NCBI GenBank assembly: GCA_947503625.1
Contig: CANNEK010000001.1
Span: 434,001-498,000, forward strand
Reading direction: 5' to 3'
Source of the DNA: an uncultured Kordiimonas sp.
GTDB taxonomy: Bacteria; Pseudomonadota; Alphaproteobacteria; Sphingomonadales; Kordiimonadaceae
DNA: 64,000 nucleotides
The position numbers were made by a program, and so were the translations under genes. Positions 37,171-47,796 of this stretch are shown in pieces (the stretch's first letter is position 1; every line of letters begins with the position of its first letter). A model generated the notes under the pieces. The model did not search any database. It was not told the DNA's origin and worked only from the letters and a program-made list of their open reading frames with translations.

Positions 37171-37323
37171 CCCACTAATCCCCGTTTGCTTATTGCATAA
37201 CACCAGCAATCAGCCGGCATCAAATGATATGATATATCATAAATATAAAAGACAAGAAGAAACCGGCGCAGATCATGTAAAAACAGTCAGGGGCCGTCAG
37301 CTCAAAAAAGGCAGCCCAAACCG

Positions 37324-37623
37324 CTAAGTCGGCATCTGGCTTTCAGCCGCATAAATCTGCATGTCCGGCGCTTCGGGCGAAAGTGTGCGCAGTGCACCGG
37401 CAAATGCCCGCGATTCCGGCACAGAAAAATGCGCTTTCAGCGCCGCCATATCAACCCAGTATTCCAGAAACACCAGCTTGTTCGGTGCTTCACAATCCAC
37501 ATGCACATTGTGAGCGATGCAGCCGGGTTCGCCGCGCGACCGGGCACAGTGTTCAAGGCTCAGACCCAGAATTTCATCGTGTGTTTCCGGCGTTGTGATA
37601 ACGGAGCCTGTCACAATAATCAT
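37324..37623 (-). CDS. antibiotic biosynthesis monooxygenase-type protein
   Basis: 99-residue ABM domain: MIIVTGSVITTPETHDEI, CARSRGEPGCIAHNVHVD, LVFLEYWVDMAALKAHFSVPESRAF. Members are cofactor-free quinol monooxygenases (YgiN-like) or structural relatives. Its start overlaps the stop of the upstream small membrane protein gene as ATGA, so the two are coupled. Confidence 0.88.
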   Translation of the reverse strand: MIIVTGSVITTPETHDEILGLSLEHCARSRGEPGCIAHNVHVDCEAPNKLVFLEYWVDMAALKAHFSVPESRAFAGALRTLSPEAPDMQIYAAESQMPT

Positions 37624-37853
37624 GGTGCGCCACCCCCGCTGGCATCATCAGGTTCTTTGGTCTTTTTTGAGCCCGCAGCATGGCCGGCGACGCCAACACC
37701 CATCCCCAGTGCAATACCCAGCAACCAGTTATCAAGCGCGAGGCCAAGAGCCACAGCAATTGCCACACTGGCGGCGATGGGGCCAGTCAATCGAAGGCCG
37801 GCCTTTGCAGAATCGTTTTCAGGTGGTGTTTCGGGGTTTGGTTCTTCTGTCAT
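37620..37853 (-). CDS. small two-helix membrane protein
   Basis: 77 residues: an acidic proline-rich N-terminus, two hydrophobic stretches (LTGPIAASVAIAVALGLAL and WLLGIALGMGVGVAGHA) joined by DN, and a lysine/acidic tail. Glycine-rich helices suggest tight packing. Stop and next start overlap (ATGA), supporting translation. No family recognised. Confidence 0.65.
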   Translation of the reverse strand: MTEEPNPETPPENDSAKAGLRLTGPIAASVAIAVALGLALDNWLLGIALGMGVGVAGHAAGSKKTKEPDDASGGGAP

Positions 37854-38031
37854 GCTGTCCTGCGGCTTTGGCGTGGAATTTTATGATGCAGCCCGATCAT
37901 GGAGCGCACACCCGAAAACGTCCAGAAAATTTCATTTGCGCTTCCGGTGCGACAAACGGCGCACAGGCAAACCGATACAACGGATACAACGTAAGATAAA
38001 CAAACGCTTCAACGGAACCCGGAACCAGTAC

Positions 38032-38472
38032 ATGACACGCTCTCTTAAAGATAACAGGTCACAGAACAGGCTGGCGAAGGCTAAAGTTTATTATAACGGC
38101 TCCTGCCCTGTTTGTGCGTTCGAGGTCGGGCGCTACAGGCGGGCCGCTGTGGCCACTGGCGCACCGCTTGAGTGGATTGATGTATCACTGCAGGAAAATG
38201 CACGCGTGCTGGCGCCCTACGGCCTGAGCTGTGATGATGCCTATCGCCGCATGACGGCAGTGGTGGACGGGGCCGGTGAACCACTGCTGGGCCTTGATGC
38301 CTTCATTGCCATCTGGGCACGCCTGCCCGGCCTTATATGGGCTGCAAAGCTGTTCACATGGCCGGTTATCCGCCCCGTCAGTGCGTTTTTCTACGAGCAT
38401 GTCGCCGCCCGGCTGATTTACCTGTGGAACAAACGGCGGCTGCGGCAGGCTGGCACACAGCAAACGCGCTAG
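38032..38472 (+). CDS. DCC-family thiol-disulfide oxidoreductase (DUF393)
   Basis: 146 residues from ATG 38032. VYYNGSCPVCAFEVGRYRR contains the CPVC motif of the DCC/DUF393 family, and GLDAFIAIWARLPG and RPVSAFFYEHVAARL are typical. The upstream in-frame extension overlaps other genes and is not used. Presumed redox role; no biochemical assignment. It overlaps the convergent DUF3574 gene by four bases. Confidence 0.85.
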   Translation: MTRSLKDNRSQNRLAKAKVYYNGSCPVCAFEVGRYRRAAVATGAPLEWIDVSLQENARVLAPYGLSCDDAYRRMTAVVDGAGEPLLGLDAFIAIWARLPGLIWAAKLFTWPVIRPVSAFFYEHVAARLIYLWNKRRLRQAGTQQTR

Positions 38473-38951
38473 GGTTTTGCGGGCGTAATAAACTGTGTGC
38501 ACACCGGCGCATCAGAGCGCATGACAGCTTCCTGATCAAAACGTTTGATATAGGCCTGCGCAATCGCCTGCAGCTTGGTTTCCGCTTCCAAACTTGGCGC
38601 ATACTGTATCATCAGTATTTTGGTTTTTTCGCAGCCGCCTTCAAGGGCCACATTGCCTGCTTGGCAGCTTTCGCCCTGCCAGTAACCCGCACCATCAATG
38701 ATGGTAAATCCCTTGCTGAACTTTGGAATAATTTCCTCTATGGTAAAGTCGCGCCACCCTTCGTCTGTCACCTCGCCGCCATCGCCGATATCCCGCCCGA
38801 AAAACAGCCGCGTTTCCGTCCATGCAAGTGTACCTTCAGCGCACAGCGGCCCGGCAAACGCAGGCGTGCCAATCGCCAGCATAAAGCAGGCTGCCAGCCA
38901 TCCGGCTCCGCCTCTAGCAACCAGTTTCATCCCAAAAAACACATTGTGCAT
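38469..38951 (-). CDS. DUF3574 exported protein
   Basis: 160 residues from ATG 38951 with a signal peptide (ACFMLAIGTPAFA). The domain TRLFFGRDIGDGGEVTDEGW followed by FTIIDGAGYWQG matches DUF3574, small periplasmic proteins of unknown function. Four cysteines could form disulfides. A longer in-frame reading upstream overlaps the MNT-HEPN gene antisense and is rejected. Confidence 0.82.
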   Translation of the reverse strand: MHNVFFGMKLVARGGAGWLAACFMLAIGTPAFAGPLCAEGTLAWTETRLFFGRDIGDGGEVTDEGWRDFTIEEIIPKFSKGFTIIDGAGYWQGESCQAGNVALEGGCEKTKILMIQYAPSLEAETKLQAIAQAYIKRFDQEAVMRSDAPVCTQFITPAKP

Positions 38952-39042
38952 AGCCTGCTCCCCTGTTCCATTTGGCCCAGCATATCCCCTCTTCATGCAA
39001 TCAACAATTGTCTTTGCTCGCCGGGGTGATAGGGTATTGCCC

Positions 39043-39960
39043 ATGACCGATACCACCAGACCCATGTTTGATTTTTCCGATGCGCTGGCGCACCTGCCCG
39101 CCGACAAACAGGCCGAGCTTGCGCGGGCGCTGCACATCCTGTTTGAGGAATTTGAAGACGTGCGCGCTGTTGCCACCACTGCGCCCAAAAAGCTCGCCCG
39201 CATCCTGCATGTGCTGCTGTTTGGCTCGTTCGCACGTGGCACTTGGGTTGAAGACCACAAAAGCGGCTATATGTCTGATTATGACCTGCTGATTGTTGTC
39301 AGCAGCGAGTTCGCAACCGACTATAGCACTTACTGGTACAAAGCCGAGGAGCGCATCCTGCGCGACCCGAAAATCGGCCGCGAAGTGAACTTCATTGTGC
39401 ACCCCCTGTCAGAGGTGAACACCCGGCTGGCGGAAGGCCAGTATTTCTTCTCGGATATCCGCCGCGAGGGCATCCCTCTTTATGAGCTGTCGCGTGACAA
39501 GCGCCTCATCGATCCGGCGGAAGTGAATGAAGCCGAGGCCAAAGAAAAGGCTAAAGAGTATTTTGAATTCTGGTTCCCCAAGATTGAAGAATTTTGCATA
39601 GATGCGCAGGCATGTATCGACAGGAAAAGCTATGAGAAGGCAGCTTTTGAACTCCATCAGGCGGTCGAAAGCGCCTACAATTGCTTCCTGCTCACCCACA
39701 CGCTCTACAGCCCGCCAAGCCACAACATCAAGTTCCTGCGCTCGCTCGCTGAAGACATAGACGCAAGCCTGATCGACGCTTGGCCCCGCGCCAGCAAGCG
39801 CGACCGCGCCGCCTTCGAACTTCTAAAGCGCGCCTACATAGACGCCCGCTATTCCCCCAAGTTTGACGTGACAAAAGATCAGCTGGACTGGCTCACGCAC
39901 CACACCCGCACCCTCGAAGCCGCCGTCAAACAGGCGTGCGAGGCCAAACTGGGTGAATAA
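39043..39960 (+). CDS. nucleotidyltransferase-HEPN fusion protein
   Basis: 305 residues. An N-terminal minimal nucleotidyltransferase (MNT): GSFARG at 61-66 and the metal pair D79/D81 in SDYDLLIVV, then IGREVNFIVHPLSEVN. A C-terminal HEPN domain follows (about 175-300: CIDRKSYEKAAFELHQAVESAYN, RAYIDARYSPKF). MNT and HEPN proteins often form toxin-antitoxin pairs in which the MNT part AMPylates the HEPN RNase. Here both are in one chain. The HEPN motif position that I remember as histidine in relatives (ARYSxHY) is lysine here, hinting at a non-RNase role. Stands alone. Confidence 0.82.
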   Translation: MTDTTRPMFDFSDALAHLPADKQAELARALHILFEEFEDVRAVATTAPKKLARILHVLLFGSFARGTWVEDHKSGYMSDYDLLIVVSSEFATDYSTYWYKAEERILRDPKIGREVNFIVHPLSEVNTRLAEGQYFFSDIRREGIPLYELSRDKRLIDPAEVNEAEAKEKAKEYFEFWFPKIEEFCIDAQACIDRKSYEKAAFELHQAVESAYNCFLLTHTLYSPPSHNIKFLRSLAEDIDASLIDAWPRASKRDRAAFELLKRAYIDARYSPKFDVTKDQLDWLTHHTRTLEAAVKQACEAKLGE

Positions 39961-40337
39961 GCCACTATCAGAAACGGCAGATGTTCGATAGGACAAACGA
40001 ACATTGGAAATGTTGACTTAGGATTACAACCGATTTCGAGGCATCTAGCCCCAGCTCCAATCAAGCAACCTTATTGTGTTTTGTGCAACTACCCCGTCAT
40101 CATGACCTCTCCGGCCACTTCATTGGCATACAGATGAAGCCCGGCCTGCTTCTGCTATGCCGTGCTTTATTGAGCACCTTATTCATCCGTGTCACACCGG
40201 CTTCCGCCTCTTGCCGCCGGGCAGAAAATAATGCGCGCAATGGTAATATTCAGGCTATCGAACGCCGGTTTTTTAGTAGATAGTGCTTGGCTAAGGCTTG
40301 GCGTTTGTCCGGGCAACACCATGACAGGAAAGACACG
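39961..40337. other. 377-base gap with no supported gene
   Basis: A 49-codon frame from ATG 40134 to 40283 starts hydrophobic (LLLLCRALLSTLF) but has no ribosome site and no recognisable continuation, so it is not called. A promoter for 40338 should lie here. Confidence 0.4.
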
Positions 40338-40682
40338 ATGCCAGACCTAACGGGGTATGTTTCGATCAGAAACAACTGCGGCAAAACAATCAAGGATGTG
40401 ACCTTGTCGGTTACGGTTGATGGCACTGTGCGCCAGATGATCAAGGACCCGTCCCTGCCCGACACATTGACAACCCTGAACCGGAAATACAGCTTCCCCG
40501 GCGGTGCCGGCACCGACTGGCAGGTTGCTTTCACGTTGGATGGCGCACAAATAACCGGCACGGCAAGCTGCCAGCTTTCATCGGCAGACAACAACCAGAC
40601 CCTTAGGATAGCATTGCTTGCAGACAGGTTTACGCTGTCGCCGCGCGCCGTCGAGCCGGTAATTGGCGAGTATGACCTTTAG
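40338..40682 (+). CDS. small hypothetical beta-rich protein
   Basis: 114 residues from ATG 40338, preceded by AGGAAAG. Alternating hydrophobic/polar pattern (GYVSIRNNCGKTIKDVTLSV, WQVAFTLDGAQITGTASCQL) suggests a beta-sandwich. Two cysteines. No signal peptide. I recognise no family. Its 3' end faces the thiC terminator. Confidence 0.6.
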   Translation: MPDLTGYVSIRNNCGKTIKDVTLSVTVDGTVRQMIKDPSLPDTLTTLNRKYSFPGGAGTDWQVAFTLDGAQITGTASCQLSSADNNQTLRIALLADRFTLSPRAVEPVIGEYDL

Positions 40683-40711
40683 CCTTCAGGCAATTCGCAA
40701 AACCAGTTAAC

Positions 40712-40739
40712 AAAAAGGCCGGAGCGAACCCCGGCCTTT
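40712..40739 (-). terminator. intrinsic terminator of thiC
   Basis: On the minus strand AAAGGCCGG-loop-CCGGCCTTTTT, a nine-pair stem and a T tract, 27 bases past the thiC stop. Confidence 0.9.
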
Positions 40740-40765
40740 GGTGTTTCTGACATGTCCGTTAAAGC

Positions 40766-42755
<1,990 letters not shown>

Positions 42756-42889
42756 GGAACGGTTAAGTTGAAGCCGGAAGCCTACGCGCGGCAGGGCACA
42801 CGCGCAAGCATTTTCGGCGCAACAAATGGTTGCCAAAGCCCGCGCGGTGCGCTTCTGTTGCACCCTTAGGTAAATGAAGGGGATTTGGC

Positions 42890-43804
42890 GTGAAGATGTG
42901 GCAAAACTGGCTGGTGGCAGGCGTGGCAATTGCCGCATGGGGCATGGGGGCAACAGCGGAAACCCCAAACCCTCTAACAAGCGACCCGGCCACGATTGAT
43001 GCTGCACACCCACCAGCGCTGGCAGAACTTTCGTTCATCAGCTCCGGCGCCAAGCTGAACGGTCATATGTATCTGGCGAACGGCGCGGGCCCACACCCCA
43101 CAGTTGTTTTACTGCATGGCTTCCCAGGCAACGAAAAGAACCTTGATCTGGCCCAGTCGATACGCCGCGCGGGGTTTAACGTTCTGTTTTTCCATTATCG
43201 CGGATCATGGGGCAGCGAAGGCGACTTCACCTTCAGTAATGTGATTGCAGATGTGGCGTCTGCCATTGCGGAACTGCGTAGCGAAAAAGGCCAAACCGCT
43301 TACCGCGTGGATCCAGAGCGTATCAGCCTTGTCGGCCACTCAATGGGCGGGTTCGCGGCCCTTATGGGCGCGGCGAACGACCCCGCTGTTTCCTGCGTTG
43401 CAGGTATTGCGCCAGCAAATCTTGGCAATGTGGACCCGTCCTTCAATAACGAAGAAGCGCTCAAGGGCTTTGCCGCATACTCGGACACACTTGGTTCGAT
43501 CAGAAACAACGGCGGCGGCGCCGGTAACGCCATTGTTGCGGACATGGAAGCGAACCGCGCCGCATTCAATACCGCCAAACTCGGTAACAAGCTGTCAGGA
43601 AAGGCCGTGCTTTTGATCGCGGGCGAGAAAGACACCGTGTTGCCCCCTGCCATGTTCCACGAGCCGCTGGTGAAAGCCTATGCAGCAGAGCAAGGCATCA
43701 AACTTACGCACACAGTGCTTGACGGAGACCATTCCTTTTCCTGGACGCGCTTTGCGCTGATGGAGACCGTGGTGAACTGGCTGGACAGCAACTGCCGACA
43801 ATAA
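42890..43804 (+). CDS. exported alpha/beta hydrolase
   Basis: 304 residues (start GTG 42890, or ATG two codons later; GAAGGGGAT upstream). Signal peptide ends near MGATA. HGFPGNEKN is the oxyanion loop, GHSMGGFAAL holds the nucleophile serine, and GDHSFSW the histidine. Closest in style to dienelactone-hydrolase/prolyl-oligopeptidase-type peptidases or esterases. Periplasmic. A class of substrate cannot be set from the sequence. Confidence 0.85.
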   Translation: MKMWQNWLVAGVAIAAWGMGATAETPNPLTSDPATIDAAHPPALAELSFISSGAKLNGHMYLANGAGPHPTVVLLHGFPGNEKNLDLAQSIRRAGFNVLFFHYRGSWGSEGDFTFSNVIADVASAIAELRSEKGQTAYRVDPERISLVGHSMGGFAALMGAANDPAVSCVAGIAPANLGNVDPSFNNEEALKGFAAYSDTLGSIRNNGGGAGNAIVADMEANRAAFNTAKLGNKLSGKAVLLIAGEKDTVLPPAMFHEPLVKAYAAEQGIKLTHTVLDGDHSFSWTRFALMETVVNWLDSNCRQ

Positions 43805-43872
43805 AAAGCTTCACCCACAACTCTCCCATTTGGTGTATTATACACCCGGAAAAGTGAATTAGGGGGAAGGAA

Positions 43873-44835
43873 ATGACGGAACATTATATTGCCTGGTGGA
43901 ATGTCGAAAACCTGTTTGACAGGGTCAACAGCCCTACCCGGCCGGCATGGCTGCAGAAAAAACTGCAATCGGAGTTAAAAGGCTGGACCGCAGCTGTGCT
44001 GAACAAAAAATGCAGCCAGCTAGCGCAGGTCATCAACGCAATGAATGATGGCAACGGCCCGGACATTCTTGGTGTCTGCGAAGTGGAATCAGAAGCGGTT
44101 CTGCAAAAACTGGTTGGCAAGCTAACAATTGCCGGCCGGGACTACGGTGTTAAGCACCATGATACATCGGACGCCCGCGGCATTGATGTTGCCTTCATTT
44201 ATGACCGCAATGTTTTCGAGGCGGGCGATCTGTTTGACCGCGTCATCCTGAAGCGAAATGCGACCCGTGATCTGGTGCAGGTGAACTTCAAAAGCGTCGG
44301 CAGCGGCAACGACCTGATCCTGATTGGCAACCACTGGCCGTCTCGTCTGGGAGGACGCTTCGAAAGCGAACCTTACCGGATTCTGGCGGCAGAAACATTG
44401 AGTTACTGGCTTGACCGCATTCCGGAAAAAATGGGTTTTGAAGCTCCTGTTATCGTCATGGGAGACTTTAACGACGATGCATTTGACCGCTCTGTCACTG
44501 ACTATGCGCTCGCAGTTCGCGATAAATCGAAAGTCGCATCGAAACGCTCGAAAAAGCCATATCTCTATAACCTCAGTTGGGGACTATACGGCGAAGACCG
44601 CGGCACCCACTACTACAATCACTGGGGTGTTCTGGATCAGATTATGGTCAACCGCCCGCTGGTCAGAACAGATGCCAAATTCAGGTTGATTGACGGGTCT
44701 TTTGATACGTTCGCACCGGACTTTATCTTCAAAAACAAAAAACCACGCCGGTTTTCGCGGCCCGCCAAGAAGGACTTTGACGAGGAGGGCTACAGCGATC
44801 ATTTACCGGTTGTCGTGAAGGTAAAAGAAACCTGA
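43873..44835 (+). CDS. endonuclease/exonuclease/phosphatase family protein
   Basis: 320 residues. EEP-fold catalytic blocks are in order: WWNVENLFD, ILGVCEVES, IDVAFIYDR, IGNHWPSR, VMGDFNDDAFD and the final YSDHLPVVV. No signal peptide, so cytoplasmic. The LGVCEVESEAVLQKL style is common in proteins annotated as nucleases or phosphodiesterases. AGGGGGAAGG precedes the start. A small 3' fragment with a similar ending lies at 50369-50515. Confidence 0.85.
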   Translation: MTEHYIAWWNVENLFDRVNSPTRPAWLQKKLQSELKGWTAAVLNKKCSQLAQVINAMNDGNGPDILGVCEVESEAVLQKLVGKLTIAGRDYGVKHHDTSDARGIDVAFIYDRNVFEAGDLFDRVILKRNATRDLVQVNFKSVGSGNDLILIGNHWPSRLGGRFESEPYRILAAETLSYWLDRIPEKMGFEAPVIVMGDFNDDAFDRSVTDYALAVRDKSKVASKRSKKPYLYNLSWGLYGEDRGTHYYNHWGVLDQIMVNRPLVRTDAKFRLIDGSFDTFAPDFIFKNKKPRRFSRPAKKDFDEEGYSDHLPVVVKVKET

Positions 44836-44901
44836 TCAACGATTTGGCGGCTATCACGGACTAAACCAATGACCGGTAGGCACGCAGCGCCTGAATGGGA
44901 T

Positions 44902-45822
44902 ATGCTTGCGGCCATGAAGCGTACCGCCCTTACCCTTTGCGCACTGTTCGCGATTTTCTCCTCTGGAGCAGAACTTGCGTACGCCGATACCGTCAGGAGC
45001 CTCACAACATTTGAAGGGGAGGACCGGGAACCCGCTGTATCACCAGACGGAAAATGGCTGGCCTATCTGAGTGACCGTAAGGGTGACCGCTCCAACGAGC
45101 TTTGGCTCATTGGCCTGCAATCGGGTGCTCACCGCGCTTTATTGACCGACATGAACATTCAAAGCCCGCCTGCATGGACCCCGGACAGCAAGCAATTGAT
45201 CATCGCAGCCGCATCAGGCGATGCACCGGCAACACTTCGTTCATATGATATTACAACGGCTACGCTCTCCGGGCCCCTGTTCCCAAACGCAGGTATTCAG
45301 GGCCGCCAGATGTTTCCCGATATCTCACCGGACGGAAAAACAGTTACTTTCACACTCGCCGGAACCGGGGAAAACGCTGGACTTGACCTCTATATCGCTG
45401 CCTTCGAAACAAGAACGATCACACGCCTGACCAGCCACCCGGAAAATGATCTGTGGTCACGATTTGACAGCTCGGGCAACGGTATCGTCTTTTTTTCCCG
45501 CCGGGACACGGAAGGTGAAGCGGATGATATTTACCATATGAACGTTGGTACCTGGCATATTACCCGCCTTACCGACGCACATGACCATGATTTTGTGCCA
45601 TCACCCTCGCCTGACGGCGCCTTCATTGCGTTCTCATCACGCCGGGAAGGCTCGCCTGCGCTTTATGTTATGAGAACAGATGGCACCAGCCAGCGCCGAT
45701 TGTCAGAACCGGGCCTGAACGTCACTCATCCAGCATGGGGACCCGACAGTAAGGCGATTTATTTTACCGGGCGCCCGCAATCCGGTGGTTCCGGCGACAT
45801 AATGGTGATGAGTTTTAATTAG
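44902..45822 (+). CDS. TolB-like WD40/PD40 beta-propeller protein
   Basis: About 306 residues with a signal peptide (LCALFAIFSSGAELAYA). Repeated propeller blades: EPAVSPDGKWLAYLSDR, PAWTPDSKQLIIAA, FPDISPDGKTVTFTL, FVPSPSPDGAFIAFSSRR, HPAWGPDSKAIYFTGR, with the x-SPDG-x motif once per blade (about six). Unlike TolB there is no tolQRA-pal context. Start could be 44902 or 44914; neither has a strong ribosome site. Probably a periplasmic binding scaffold. Confidence 0.82.
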   Translation: MLAAMKRTALTLCALFAIFSSGAELAYADTVRSLTTFEGEDREPAVSPDGKWLAYLSDRKGDRSNELWLIGLQSGAHRALLTDMNIQSPPAWTPDSKQLIIAAASGDAPATLRSYDITTATLSGPLFPNAGIQGRQMFPDISPDGKTVTFTLAGTGENAGLDLYIAAFETRTITRLTSHPENDLWSRFDSSGNGIVFFSRRDTEGEADDIYHMNVGTWHITRLTDAHDHDFVPSPSPDGAFIAFSSRREGSPALYVMRTDGTSQRRLSEPGLNVTHPAWGPDSKAIYFTGRPQSGGSGDIMVMSFN

Positions 45823-45861
45823 AGCATGCGGGGGAAAACGCTCTGGTGGGGATTTTCAGGG

Positions 45862-46344
45862 TCAGCGCATTTTCCCGAACGCCTTGATAAACTGACACTC
45901 TTCAGTATTGGACGCATCATTCAACAACCGCGTCTCGGCAGTGCGGGCATACCCTTCCCGTTCATAAAACCGGTGCGCGCGGGCAAAGCGCGTGTCTGAC
46001 CAAAGTTCAACCTGCTTCGCCCCCAACGCCCGGGCGCGCCCTTCAATCAGGTCAAGCAGGCGGCTTGCAGCACCAGTCCCGCGCAAGGATGCATCAAGAT
46101 ATATCCGCTTTAGTTGATAAGTTGTTTCGGTCAGCGGCGCACCCGACACCAGCGCAACAATCCGGTCGCCCTCATCAAGCACATACCCTTCACCCCCCAG
46201 GTTTTCGAGCGCCGTTGCATAAGTATTCAGGTCACTGTCGACACCATCAGGCTCAACAACCACACCGGGATACTCGCTGAAACAGCGCGACAGCAGGTCA
46301 ACAAGCCTGGGTGCGTCCTTGTTTCTGACAGGGCGAACGTTCAT
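45862..46344 (-). CDS. GNAT family N-acetyltransferase
   Basis: 160 residues. The acetyl-CoA loop is LDASLRGTGAASRLLDLIEGRA (R-x-x-G-x-A type, motif A), and RFARAHRFYEREGYARTAE is motif B. Substrate unknown. Convergent with the propeller gene across 39 bases. Confidence 0.9.
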   Translation of the reverse strand: MNVRPVRNKDAPRLVDLLSRCFSEYPGVVVEPDGVDSDLNTYATALENLGGEGYVLDEGDRIVALVSGAPLTETTYQLKRIYLDASLRGTGAASRLLDLIEGRARALGAKQVELWSDTRFARAHRFYEREGYARTAETRLLNDASNTEECQFIKAFGKMR

Positions 46345-46591
46345 GTATTTTGCCTCTCATGGTTGGTGTTCAGGGCGCCGCCACGTGAACACGATTGTGT
46401 GAACGAAATGGTTTCATTTCGCTATCATACCCCCTGAAAACGCCGCGTACCAACAGGTTCGCTGATCATGGGTTCCACCAGCGCGCAACCCATTATAACA
46501 AATGTTGGACTTGCCGCCATCTTATGGTCACGGTTAGCTGACAGTGCGGTTTTATACTGTCTATCCACACACTGGGGAACTGGAGGGAAAC

Positions 46592-47359
46592 ATGATCCAC
46601 CATCTCAAAACAGGTTCAAAAACATTCGCCGCTATTGCAGCAGCCATGACGCTGGGCTTCGCGGCGCAAGCAAACCAGAACGCCGAAGGCGAGACCGCAA
46701 TGCCGGACCGCCCGGCAGCGGAAATTGCACGCGATGCAGGGCGCAAGCCCAAGCAGGTTCTGGCCTATCTTGACGTCAGGCCCGGCATGAAAATCTGGGA
46801 TCACGCCTCTTCAACCGGTTATTATGCCGCTATTTTCTCGGACGCCGTTGGCCCGGAAGGCATGGTATACGCCCAGAACAGGCCTGCGGGCTGGGAGCGG
46901 CTGAAGGACGGGCTTGCCCCGCGTTATGAAGCCATGGGTAACGTCACGCCCTTCATTGGCCAGATCAGTGAATTTGAAGGCGAAGACGGCACGTTTGACA
47001 TGGTCTTCACCGGCCTGATCTATCACCATATGCACTATAATGAAAACACCGGCAACGACACGCCAGACGCCTCAAAAGCCTTTTTTGCCAAGGCATTGGA
47101 GCTTTTGAAACCCGGCGGCACCTATGTGATTATCGAGCATCAGGCCCCTGACGGCACACCGCGGGCGCAAAGTGCGGCATGGCACCGGGCAACACTGGCA
47201 AATGCGATCAATGACCTGACATCCGCAGGCTTCGAGTTCGTTGGCACTTCAGACATTCTGGCCAACCCCGATGACCCGCAAAACGCACATTTCCGCGAGC
47301 TATCATCGGGCCGCGACAGCAGCCAACGGTTTATCGTCAAATTCCGCAAGCCGGAATAA
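46592..47359 (+). CDS. exported methyltransferase-like protein, copy 4
   Basis: 255 residues from ATG 46592, which has GGAGGG upstream. Signal peptide ends near GFAAQA. RDAGRKPKQVLAYLDVRPGMKI aligns with copy 2 at 27097. Motif-I region IWDHASSTGYYAAIF, then FTGLIYHHMHY, LLKPGGTYVIIEHQAP, FVGTSDILANPDDP and the C-terminal QRFIVKFRKPE. Lone gene here, 17 kb from the other three. Confidence 0.82.
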   Translation: MIHHLKTGSKTFAAIAAAMTLGFAAQANQNAEGETAMPDRPAAEIARDAGRKPKQVLAYLDVRPGMKIWDHASSTGYYAAIFSDAVGPEGMVYAQNRPAGWERLKDGLAPRYEAMGNVTPFIGQISEFEGEDGTFDMVFTGLIYHHMHYNENTGNDTPDASKAFFAKALELLKPGGTYVIIEHQAPDGTPRAQSAAWHRATLANAINDLTSAGFEFVGTSDILANPDDPQNAHFRELSSGRDSSQRFIVKFRKPE

Positions 47360-47380
47360 CAGCGCAGCCATAAGCCTTTA

Positions 47381-47411
47381 CCCCGTGGCCAACGCTTTTG
47401 CGGCCACGGGG
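47381..47411. terminator. GC-rich hairpin between convergent genes
   Basis: CCCCGTGGCC, an 11-base loop, GGCCACGGGG: a perfect 10-pair stem just after the methyltransferase gene. There is no T run, so termination could need Rho. Confidence 0.5.
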
Positions 47412-47425
47412 TTCACATGGTTCCA

Positions 47426-47659
47426 TCAGCGATAGGTTTCAGAGCCTCTGCCGTGAAACAGCCGGTACAGCATGTCGGCCTGCTGGCACATGCTGAAAGC
47501 AAGGGAATACAGCCCTACCGCCTGCGGGTCGTCACCGCGCAAGCCGCCACTGGCCAGATCACGCAGCAAAACCGTGTTGCCCATCAGGCGCGCCAGCGGC
47601 TCTTCCATTTCCATATGCGCTTGGTCCCGCGAAAGCGTGCCTTCTGTGCGCTGGTGCAT
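47426..47659 (-). pseudogene. 3' part of a frameshifted gene (77 codons from first ATG)
   Basis: The reading frame is open back to 47845, but no ATG, GTG or TTG occurs before ATG 47659. The codons upstream read as protein (repeats of E-P-A-x-K-E-P, then NSNWWDAPELWVYKAM) and overlap the end of the next gene upstream in the -1 frame. So this is more likely the second half of one gene split by a frameshift than an independent gene. The visible part (MEEPLARLMGNTVLLRDLASG...) is helical and unrecognised. Confidence 0.5.
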
Positions 47660-47796
47660 GGCCTTATAGACCCATAGCTCGGGTGCGTCCCACCAGTTGC
47701 TGTTTTTGATTGTTGGTTCTTTTGGGGCCGGTTCTTTTGAGGCTGGTTCTGTTCCCTCGGCAAAGGCTTGGGCAGAGGCTTGCGGCCCTTCGTCCT

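Noticed and set aside
38952-39260. N-terminal extension of the DUF3574 gene
   Set aside because: Runs antisense through the MNT-HEPN gene, and the signal peptide starts at 38951.
40134-40283. 49-codon frame with a hydrophobic start in the gap before 40338
   Set aside because: No ribosome site and no plausible signal peptide or family; left as gap.
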